DNA of 8,886 nucleotides from Candidatus Zixiibacteriota bacterium (GTDB taxonomy: Bacteria; Zixibacteria; MSB-5A5; GN15; FEB-12). A program made the translations under genes and the position numbers. This document shows, in pieces, positions 1-5,805 of the stretch (the stretch's first letter is position 1; each line of letters opens with the position of its first letter). The stretch covers positions 1-8,886 of the forward strand of contig QNAF01000098.1 in assembly GCA_003641405.1 (NCBI GenBank), written 5' to 3'. The notes below the pieces were generated by a model. The model was not told the origin of the DNA and made no database searches. It saw only the letters and a program-made list of their open reading frames with translations.

Positions 1-3000
1 AGCCATCACCGCCAGAGTAGCCAAGTTTCCCTGTCGGATTGGCCGAAGTCTCATCTGAGAACACTACCGCCGATGTACCACTCTGGTTCTCGGCTTGTTC
101 GCCACTCGAAAGCGGGAAACCGTACGATAGCTCCGCCCCAAACGAATACATGTTACCAACCGCGGTCGGGAATACAACTTCAACCGGTCCGCCGCGTTCA
201 ATGTCGGTTAACACCGGGGCGGCTATGACATTGCTGTTGGGATACCTGTCGTCAGCCTCCAAGGGGAAATCGGTCTTCAGGATGAGGTCGGCATTGTAGA
301 CATACACAAGATTGGGTCCGCCAATCACGATATCAGGGTAACCGTCAAGGTCAATGTCGCCGGCGACGGGGTTGGTCGTCACGACATGCCCGGTGCTTCT
401 TTCACTGAGGACCCGAAACGATGGCGGCGTGGATGTTGTGTCAACTGTCACGTACAGCCCGTCACCTTCGGGTGTAAAGAGCACTACTTCCGGCAGACCG
501 TCGCGGTTAACATCCACTGCTATCGGCCCGTACAAGTAGTAGCCGTCAAGAACAATTGAAGCGACCTGAGCAGTATTGACACAGTATAGTCTCGTCTCAG
601 TGGCCCTCCCTGAAATGACCGAGTCCCCGGCATGAACGATTAGACGTTCGCCCAGCCTGCAGATACCGTGATACCTTTCATTGGATACACGACAAACAGT
701 GTCCGTAGTACTAGAAGGAGGTGAGCCCTGATCAGACATTCTATACACACTACCGTCACTCGTAAGGGCAAAGAGGATGTCTCCAAACGAAAGAGCTATG
801 GGAATGCCGGATGTTCTGATCGGTGTGACGAAGTAGTCGGCCTGAGCATCACCGTTGTCATCAGTGGGTTCATAGAGCGCCACCCAGCCATCACCCTGAA
901 CGGTTTCGTGCGGATAACCAACCGCCACCAGTTTTTCTGTTGACGCAGTGTCAAACTTGCCTGTAACAGGCCCGGCGAAAATTGGATTTGGTGTGATCGC
1001 GTAGACCGGAACGCGATAGGAAGGACCAACAGATGATGGAACGACTGATACCGCGCTGTCAAGGAACGTGATCGAAGTATCATAATAGAGAGGACATGTC
1101 AGCGTATCGCAACTGCTGATCGTGCGAATGAAGTCCTCCCCCGTCGTCGTGAATACGGACAGAAGACGATTGGAAGCGACTATCACTTCACGGGTAGTAT
1201 CGGTTTCAACAAGATCATCCACGATTGGCAGCAAACCAAAATACGGTTCACCGACCCGAACCGGGAACCCGTCAACCTTGCGGTCGAACTCCAGATCGAA
1301 CAGCATCCAGCGATCGATAAAGGTGGTAACGGCTGCGCCCTGGGCGGTATCGCGCGTAATGTCGGTTATTCGTATCCGCGTGTTATTGCCGGAATTGTCA
1401 ATAGTGGCGGGATTCGTATTGGGTGTAAACGATGTGTTCCGGTCATCGCGGAACATGTCCTGCGCCGAACCGTACCCTTTTCGGTAGTAACCACCGAAAT
1501 CGATCTGGCCATCGGCCTCAATCAAGGTGATAAACCTTCGTCCCTCATCCGGCAGCCACCATTGCAGTTGGTTGTCATAGAAGTTATTGAGGCCGTCACC
1601 GTCCCAGTCAAGTTCGGCAACTTCTTCGTCAATGTGAAAGATCAACATGCCCGATCCGGGAATCAGGTCATCGTACTCACCAAAGAAAACTTTCAGTGAG
1701 TCGGTTGGTCCCTGTATAACACTAGTAGCCGAATCCGCCCATACGTATGTACGCTTGCCGTCAATATCCCTGTTTCTATTCTCAATCAGGTAGTATTCTT
1801 TCTCACTGATTGGCACCCGAACGATCTTTGACCCGGCCGAATCCAGCCCAACCGTATCCTGATAGACTTCCGCAGCCACCACCCTGATATCGCTCGAATC
1901 ACCCCGAAAATCCACAACCTCATCAAAACCGAGAAACGCCCGTGACCAGGCCATGGGATAGATGGGGAGTGTGCCAAATACGTTGTTTCGCCAGCCGAAA
2001 TCGTACGACATCCCAAAGCCGTTGTTGTCCATCAGGGCAAAATCACCGACCTGCGACATAAACGTCGCTGTACTGTATATGTCAATAAGCCCAAGCTGGT
2101 GACCAAACTCATGAGCCATCACGGCATTGATGGCTGTAACCCGGTTGTCCTGGATCATCGTCTCAGGTACTAACAGAGCAGACGTAATGCGAAGTGAATC
2201 GGTGGGCGTTCTGTCAACGTAGGGAGCATCATCGATGAGTTCGCCACCCGGACCAAGTATGTATCCGAATCGGATCCAACCGGTGAAAAGGTCGTTGCAC
2301 GTTTCGGGAAAACCCAGATCGGTCTGACGGTCTGCCCCGGCATGGAACAGGAAATAGGCGCCATACTCCGAGAAATCTATCTCTGGATACGACGAATCCG
2401 CGACATGGAAACAGTCCTGGGAATAGGTCACGAGTCCCCCGGTTACCTCCGCAAAAGCACACTTCCCGTAACGGTTCATTGGTCCCGGCAGTTGGAATAC
2501 CGAATCTCGATACGGAGGATAGATATCCCACTCCAGATGGATTCTTCCCTGCGATACATGTTCCCAGTACCGGGCCAGCGCCCGCATGTGAGCATCGAAA
2601 TAAAGTGAATCATGCGGAGGCGGATCAATCAGGTTTCCTTCCCGTGCGATATACTCTTCGTCCGACAGTGTATCCAGCGGCCTTGATAAGTTCATCCAGC
2701 CACGGCTTGTGGTATTCGGATTATCCGTGCTCTCATACTGGAAATTGAACCGCATGACAAGACACTTGATCGTAGTATCATAGTCGGCGGCCAGCGCCTG
2801 AGCCGGCAGAGCCCAAGGTCTGGGCCTGGTCGATTCGAGCGGAGTGAGATTGTTTCTCTCAGCGATCCAACTTGGATGCTTTACGAGATTCTGCTCCGCG
2901 GCAGAGTCTACTACAATTCGGCTGATCTCATACAGCTTGTCGTCGGCACCAGCAGTGGACGCCAAGATAATTGCCATGAACGTGAGGCATAGAGATTGCA

Positions 3001-3028
3001 GCCATGCTCTCTCTCTTCCTATTGCCAA
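1..3028 (-). CDS. Secreted M6-like zinc metalloprotease with C-terminal FG-GAP/VCBS-type repeats; 3' end outside window
   Basis: A continuous frame of 1009 codons runs from TTG 3026-3028 to the window edge without a stop. TTG is chosen because a GGAGGAAGG element lies just upstream and the product begins with a textbook signal peptide: MAIGRERAW, then a hydrophobic core, with cleavage near residue 28 (TAGA/DD). The first in-frame ATG (2975-2977) would leave almost no signal n-region. The zinc motif is HEFGHQLGLID at residues 306-316 (HExxHxxGxxD), with a likely Met-turn at DFALMDNN (Met 333). EYYLIENRNRD and GSGMLIFHIDEE (about 411-470) match the post-catalytic region of M6/InhA-like proteases. 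From about 575 on, repeats of the DxDxDG type follow (VDVNRDGLPEVV, GDIDLDGYPDIV). The enzyme is probably extracellular or surface-bound and may be a T9SS client; the C-terminal domain that would show this lies outside the window. Confidence 0.88.
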   Translation of the reverse strand, partial: MAIGRERAWLQSLCLTFMAIILASTAGADDKLYEISRIVVDSAAEQNLVKHPSWIAERNNLTPLESTRPRPWALPAQALAADYDTTIKCLVMRFNFQYESTDNPNTTSRGWMNLSRPLDTLSDEEYIAREGNLIDPPPHDSLYFDAHMRALARYWEHVSQGRIHLEWDIYPPYRDSVFQLPGPMNRYGKCAFAEVTGGLVTYSQDCFHVADSSYPEIDFSEYGAYFLFHAGADRQTDLGFPETCNDLFTGWIRFGYILGPGGELIDDAPYVDRTPTDSLRITSALLVPETMIQDNRVTAINAVMAHEFGHQLGLIDIYSTATFMSQVGDFALMDNNGFGMSYDFGWRNNVFGTLPIYPMAWSRAFLGFDEVVDFRGDSSDIRVVAAEVYQDTVGLDSAGSKIVRVPISEKEYYLIENRNRDIDGKRTYVWADSATSVIQGPTDSLKVFFGEYDDLIPGSGMLIFHIDEEVAELDWDGDGLNNFYDNQLQWWLPDEGRRFITLIEADGQIDFGGYYRKGYGSAQDMFRDDRNTSFTPNTNPATIDNSGNNTRIRITDITRDTAQGAAVTTFIDRWMLFDLEFDRKVDGFPVRVGEPYFGLLPIVDDLVETDTTREVIVASNRLLSVFTTTGEDFIRTISSCDTLTCPLYYDTSITFLDSAVSVVPSSVGPSYRVPVYAITPNPIFAGPVTGKFDTASTEKLVAVGYPHETVQGDGWVALYEPTDDNGDAQADYFVTPIRTSGIPIALSFGDILFALTSDGSVYRMSDQGSPPSSTTDTVCRVSNERYHGICRLGERLIVHAGDSVISGRATETRLYCVNTAQVASIVLDGYYLYGPIAVDVNRDGLPEVVLFTPEGDGLYVTVDTTSTPPSFRVLSERSTGHVVTTNPVAGDIDLDGYPDIVIGGPNLVYVYNADLILKTDFPLEADDRYPNSNVIAAPVLTDIERGGPVEVVFPTAVGNMYSFGAELSYGFPLSSGEQAENQSGTSAVVFSDETSANPTGKLGYSGGDG
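2..1306 (-). other. FG-GAP/VCBS-like repeat region of the metalloprotease
   Basis: Residues about 575-1009 contain repeated blade-like units with Asp-rich calcium-type loops: GKFDTASTEKLVAVG (690-704), VDVNRDGLPEVVLF (838-851), GDIDLDGYPDIVIG (890-903) and LTDIERGGPVEVVF (940-953). Three G-F-P-like turns recur (DGFPV, TDFPL, YGFPL). This is the style of integrin-like FG-GAP/VCBS propellers found in FCB surface proteins. The region is not finished at position 1, so the number of blades is unknown. Confidence 0.75.
2081..2113 (-). other. Zinc-binding HExxHxxGxxD motif of the metalloprotease
   Basis: The eleven codons read H-E-F-G-H-Q-L-G-L-I-D. The two His residues and the final Asp are the expected zinc ligands, and Glu is the catalytic base. 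Asp as third ligand is usual in M6/InhA-type enzymes, which typically read HEFGHxLGLxD. All key residues are intact, so activity is expected. Confidence 0.92.
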
Positions 3029-3036
3029 TCCTCGTT

Positions 3037-3045
3037 CCTTCCTCC
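3037..3045 (-). promoter_or_regulatory. Strong Shine-Dalgarno element supporting the TTG start of the metalloprotease
   Basis: GGAGGAAGG lies in the 22-nt gap after the barrel-protein stop codon (TAA at 3051-3053). GGAGG ends 12 nt before the TTG, and the overlapping AAGGA ends 7 nt before it. A strong site may compensate for the weak start codon. Confidence 0.6.
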
Positions 3046-3050
3046 AATGT

Positions 3051-5783
3051 TTACAGCAACAACTGCAATGATACGCGCAGAGTGTTCGCCATGAATACCG
3101 ACGATGCCTGTGAAGGCACATACGAGAAATCAAATCCAAATGTGTCGAACAGCGACAATCCTACACCAAATGTAAAATACTTGCTCTGACCTTCATGATC
3201 AAAGTAGTATCCTCCACGCGCCGAAAGCAAGTTCGCATATGAAAACTCTGCACCACCGCTCAGGATTGACTGGTTAAGTTCCTCGCTGAACCCGTCATCC
3301 AAGCCAACCAGCATCTTGTTGACCTCGCCGGTTAGGAGCAGTCGATTATACTCTGAACTCAGCAGCTTGTAAGCAAATCCTACTGCCAGGTTGCGTGGAA
3401 GTTCGTCGCTCTGGCCATAGTCTGAATACTGGATAGCCGGGCCAAGATTCGTGACAGCCACACCCCAGGTTAGTTTCGGGGTGGCAAGGTAAAGCAATCC
3501 CACATCAAAGGCAAAACCAGTCGCATTTCCATCGCCAAGCTCTTTGCCTGCCCCTTGACCGTACAGGCGCGAAATTATGATCTTGGCTGCGATTCCGCCC
3601 TTCAGCTTGTCGTTGATGGAAGTACCGTAGCATCCGGTAACAGCCATGTCATAGGACTCGAATGTCTCAAGTACTTCGCTGCCTGTGGTTGTACGGTAGT
3701 TCTTGCCATAGCTGAAAAAGGTGACATTGCCACCAAACGTTCCCCAACCCTTCTTCTGTGTAACGGCTGAGAGGAACCCATAGTACATATCATTCTCTGC
3801 CAAACCGAAATCTGCCGCCCAGTTGACGTGCATAAGACTGATCTCTGACCGGCCACGCGCCAGGTAAGCCACCTTGTCCTCGCTGGCAAACCAGATATTG
3901 TCATTGCGAGTGATCACACCGATAGTGCCGGTTCTCCCCAGTCCTCGCATATCGGAACGTGCCCACGCCTGACCGTCGAACTCGATCAGCCCAACTTCAG
4001 TGGCAAAATAAGTTCTCTGACGGTCACCACCGATTCCGAGGATCTTCGCGGAAGCGGGATTGACCGGTAGTTTGATAGTAGTACCAGCCTCAGGTTCGCC
4101 GTCACCAAGGTCATTGACTGTCCTGACCTGGGCGAGGTAGGATAACCGGGCTTCCTCGGTCTCCAGCGGCTGATTACGAATCAGATCATCCAGCGTCTCA
4201 CCTTCAGCCACCAGCCTTGTCTCGTAGCCCGGGGCCTGCCATCTGCTGCCATCAAAGTAGAACACACCGTACTCAGTGCCTAACCAGACACGGTCCTGAT
4301 AGTCCACATATACGGAGTTGATCTCCCCCCTGGTCTCAGCCAGAAAAGGTAAATCAATGATAGTACCAGGGGTTAGTTCCCCCGCCACGTCATCAGTCGT
4401 CTCCTCAGCCAGGTCAGGCTCAACCACTGCTTCTACAGCCTGTTCGGCGACAGCTTCCTCAGTTTGTAGTGTGTCAGGAGAAGCTTCCGTTTCCGGGACT
4501 GCCTCTATTTGCTCGGCTGGTGCAACAGGTCGTATCGTGACAAGAGCGTTGAACTTCTCTTTGTAAAGCTGTTGTTCGGAATCTGTTCCATAGAGCGAAA
4601 ACTTCCTGGCGATCCGGTCTGCAGAATCATCGAGAACAACCTGGTAGGAAGTTATGTTACTCCAGTTCATACCGTCATAGCGATACAGTTCGTTGTTCAC
4701 AATTGCATAGAGGTTCCGCAACGAGTATCCCCCGATAGCCTGAACCGGAGCCGAAGGCAAGTCGTCTTCCGGAACCGTCAATTTGTCAACGGTGAGGCCA
4801 TTGAATATCGCCATACCGGAATCAGTACCGATCAGAATGGAGTTCCCAACGCCATGCAACGCTGTGACGTGCTCGGTAGTCAAATGTTCTTCCAGAGAAA
4901 TCGGTCTCCAACTTCTACCCCCGTAGAGCACCACACCGCTCTCCGAGGCAACCATGAGTGCTTCACCGGCCGATGCAATAGCACTAATCTCGTTACCGAA
5001 TAGAGCCCCGTATGGGATTTCCAACTCCTCATTGATGAATCTGTTCCGTGACCGTTCGATGGCAACTGCCACTCGATCCATCTCCATCTCGGTGAACAGA
5101 GTGTCTTTGAGACCGTCGTTGAGCTTACTCTCGGCTTCATTCAGTCTGTCCCAGTTCAAACGACAAAGTTGATAGCAGATCAGAGCCGAGTCGAGATCGC
5201 CAAGCAGCCTTTCGGCAGCGTCGTACTCTTCGGGCAAGGATGTGACTATTCGCTCTTTGAGCGCCACCAGCCATTCATAATCCTTCTCATTATTGGCCCG
5301 GGCCACCCGATCTACTATCTCCTCAAGATGCTCTTCGCTGTCGGTAGCATAGTAGTTGCGAACTACCTGGTGAATGGTCTCGTCGGTTTTTGTTTCGAAC
5401 ATTTCCGATGTATGCCAGTTATTTTTATCATGGCGTACCAGCCCCATTGGCGTAACGGCCCAGAGTTCATAGTCACGGTAGGAACCGTCACCTCCGGTGC
5501 TCACCGGGACCACCGCCGTGACCGGCTGGAATCTTGCAGGGACCGATGCTTCCATCCAGGCATCAGCCAATGGGTATTTCCCCAGCCCGGCCGGATTCCA
5601 ATGCGTTGCAGTAGCATCATCTGCGATGGCAACGTAGGCTTCACCCATTCCTGCCGCACGAGCGCCCGGCGCAATACGCAAAAACAGGGCTGCGGCGGCA
5701 GAAACGTCCGCCATACCGTCGGCGGCCATGCCAGCTACAAGAAACAGAGCCACAAACGTCAATGTCAGTTTGCGTGCTTTCAT
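3051..5783 (-). CDS. PorV/PorQ-family outer-membrane beta-barrel protein with a large seven-repeat beta-propeller insert
   Basis: The protein has 910 residues, against roughly 300-400 for ordinary PorV/PorQ proteins. The start chosen is ATG 5781-5783, which has GGAG 10 nt upstream and gives a clean signal peptide (MKARKLTLTFVALFLVAG, cleavage near residue 25, GMA/D). An in-frame ATG at 5799-5801 adds six residues but has no good ribosome site. Residues 26-70 are the PorV/PorQ plug signature (FLRIAPGARAAGMGEAYVA, then HWNPAGLG). About 85-650 hold seven propeller-blade repeats of the two-component-regulator type (for example RVWLGTEYGVFYFDGSRW), interrupted by a charged helical block (128-262) and an acidic Pro/Glu/Ala linker (421-472). 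About 650-910 resume the barrel (HVNWAADFGL, GWGTFGGNVTFFSYGK, WGVAVTNLG) and end in a hydrophobic strand, RVSLQLLL. PorV shuttles T9SS cargo to PorU and PorQ anchors the attachment complex; position directly after a PorU-like gene supports such a role. PorV and PorQ cannot be separated here. Confidence 0.87.
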   Translation of the reverse strand: MKARKLTLTFVALFLVAGMAADGMADVSAAAALFLRIAPGARAAGMGEAYVAIADDATATHWNPAGLGKYPLADAWMEASVPARFQPVTAVVPVSTGGDGSYRDYELWAVTPMGLVRHDKNNWHTSEMFETKTDETIHQVVRNYYATDSEEHLEEIVDRVARANNEKDYEWLVALKERIVTSLPEEYDAAERLLGDLDSALICYQLCRLNWDRLNEAESKLNDGLKDTLFTEMEMDRVAVAIERSRNRFINEELEIPYGALFGNEISAIASAGEALMVASESGVVLYGGRSWRPISLEEHLTTEHVTALHGVGNSILIGTDSGMAIFNGLTVDKLTVPEDDLPSAPVQAIGGYSLRNLYAIVNNELYRYDGMNWSNITSYQVVLDDSADRIARKFSLYGTDSEQQLYKEKFNALVTIRPVAPAEQIEAVPETEASPDTLQTEEAVAEQAVEAVVEPDLAEETTDDVAGELTPGTIIDLPFLAETRGEINSVYVDYQDRVWLGTEYGVFYFDGSRWQAPGYETRLVAEGETLDDLIRNQPLETEEARLSYLAQVRTVNDLGDGEPEAGTTIKLPVNPASAKILGIGGDRQRTYFATEVGLIEFDGQAWARSDMRGLGRTGTIGVITRNDNIWFASEDKVAYLARGRSEISLMHVNWAADFGLAENDMYYGFLSAVTQKKGWGTFGGNVTFFSYGKNYRTTTGSEVLETFESYDMAVTGCYGTSINDKLKGGIAAKIIISRLYGQGAGKELGDGNATGFAFDVGLLYLATPKLTWGVAVTNLGPAIQYSDYGQSDELPRNLAVGFAYKLLSSEYNRLLLTGEVNKMLVGLDDGFSEELNQSILSGGAEFSYANLLSARGGYYFDHEGQSKYFTFGVGLSLFDTFGFDFSYVPSQASSVFMANTLRVSLQLLL
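3054..3836 (-). other. C-terminal transmembrane beta-barrel of the PorV/PorQ-family protein
   Basis: Residues 650-910 show alternating aromatic and Gly-rich amphipathic strands with short turns. They start at HVNW and the Gly-rich hairpin GWGTFGGNVTFFSYG, with later strands such as WGVAVTNLGPAIQY, NLAVGFAYKL, LLLTGEVNKM, LLSARGGYYF and FTFGVGLSLF. The final strand, TLRVSLQLLL, suits recognition by the BAM complex, although the last residue is Leu rather than the more usual Phe. The length, about 260 residues, is compatible with a PorV/FadL-like barrel once the plug is added. Confidence 0.75.
4065..4085 (-). repeat. Internal repeat copy 2: G-T-x-I-x-L-P lead-in to propeller blade 6
   Basis: Residues 567-573 read GTTIKLP just ahead of blade 6 and match GTIIDLP ahead of blade 5 (4347-4367). 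The coding strands share TGGTACTA at this point. The repeat probably marks a duplicated blade-plus-linker unit within the propeller. Confidence 0.5.
4347..4367 (-). repeat. Internal repeat copy 1: G-T-x-I-x-L-P lead-in to propeller blade 5
   Basis: Residues 473-479 read GTIIDLP, directly after the acidic linker and before blade 5. The partner copy is at 4065-4085. Both follow an acidic stretch and precede a blade by about 7-12 residues. Confidence 0.5.
4368..4523 (-). other. Acidic Pro/Glu/Ala/Thr-rich linker between blades 4 and 5
   Basis: Residues 421-472 are of low complexity, dominated by Glu, Ala, Val, Pro and Thr (for example EAVPETEASPDTLQTEEAV), with almost no aromatic residues. This is typical of a disordered spacer. 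It splits the propeller into a four-blade and a three-blade part. Confidence 0.7.
4998..5402 (-). other. Charged helical block between propeller blades 1 and 2
   Basis: Residues 128-262 of the barrel-propeller protein are rich in Glu, Asp, Lys, Arg and Leu and look mainly alpha-helical (for example EEHLEEIVDRVARANN and WDRLNEAESKLNDGL). Two cysteines lie close together in LICYQLCRLN (residues 203 and 207). I recognise no named domain. The block separates the first blade from the other six and probably projects from the propeller. Confidence 0.55.
5574..5708 (-). other. N-terminal plug/hatch segment of the PorV/PorQ barrel
   Basis: Residues 26-70 of the barrel-propeller protein follow the signal peptide directly. 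They carry the family signature: a Leu/Ile-rich start, then G-A-R-A-A-G-M-G-E-A-Y-V-A, D-D-A-T-A-T and W-N-P-A-G-L. In ordinary PorV/PorQ proteins the first barrel hairpin follows within a few dozen residues. Here it is about 580 residues away. Confidence 0.85.
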
Positions 5784-5793
5784 ACCGATTATT

Positions 5794-5797
5794 CTCC
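5794..5797 (-). promoter_or_regulatory. Ribosome binding site deciding the barrel-protein start
   Basis: GGAG lies 10 nt upstream of ATG 5781-5783 and inside the six extra codons of the longer reading from 5799-5801. It supports the shorter start. It sits in the 22-nt gap after the PorU-like stop codon, consistent with translation from a shared mRNA. Confidence 0.6.
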
Positions 5798-5805
5798 ACA
5801 TATAG

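Larger units (their letters stand above)
3834..5531 (-). other. Seven-repeat beta-propeller insertion inside the barrel protein
   Basis: Residues about 85-650 contain seven blade-like units, each ending in a hydrophobic strand, a G-[VLM]-x-x-[YF] step and often D-G-x-x-W. Approximate residues are 105-128 (LWAVTPMGLVRHDKNNW), 264-297, 304-337, 345-378, 486-519, 579-612 and 619-650. The form resembles two-component-regulator propeller (Reg_prop) repeats and the propellers of T9SS PorZ. Seven units is a normal number for a closed propeller, so the insert could fold as one complete domain exposed at the cell surface. Repeat boundaries were set by eye; closure into a single ring is inference. Confidence 0.75.

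Noticed and set aside
2229..2531. Minus-strand open frame of 100 codons in another phase
   Set aside because: It overlaps the metalloprotease frame, which shows conserved M6 features on both sides; the composition of the alternative (many Arg, Gly, Phe) is typical of a shifted reading.
3003..3005. ATG near the start of the metalloprotease
   Set aside because: It is out of frame with the protease and reaches a stop after about 25 codons.
3029..3050. Possible promoter or terminator between barrel and protease genes
   Set aside because: The gap is 22 nt and is taken up by the ribosome site; there is no hairpin followed by T residues and no -35/-10 pair.
4509..5003. Plus-strand open frame of 164 codons
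   Set aside because: Antisense to propeller blades 2-4 with no family signature; a shadow of the real gene.
5799..5801. Upstream ATG for the barrel-propeller gene
   Set aside because: It is only 4 nt after the preceding stop codon, has no ribosome site and puts six residues ahead of the signal peptide; ATG 5781-5783 with GGAG upstream is better.
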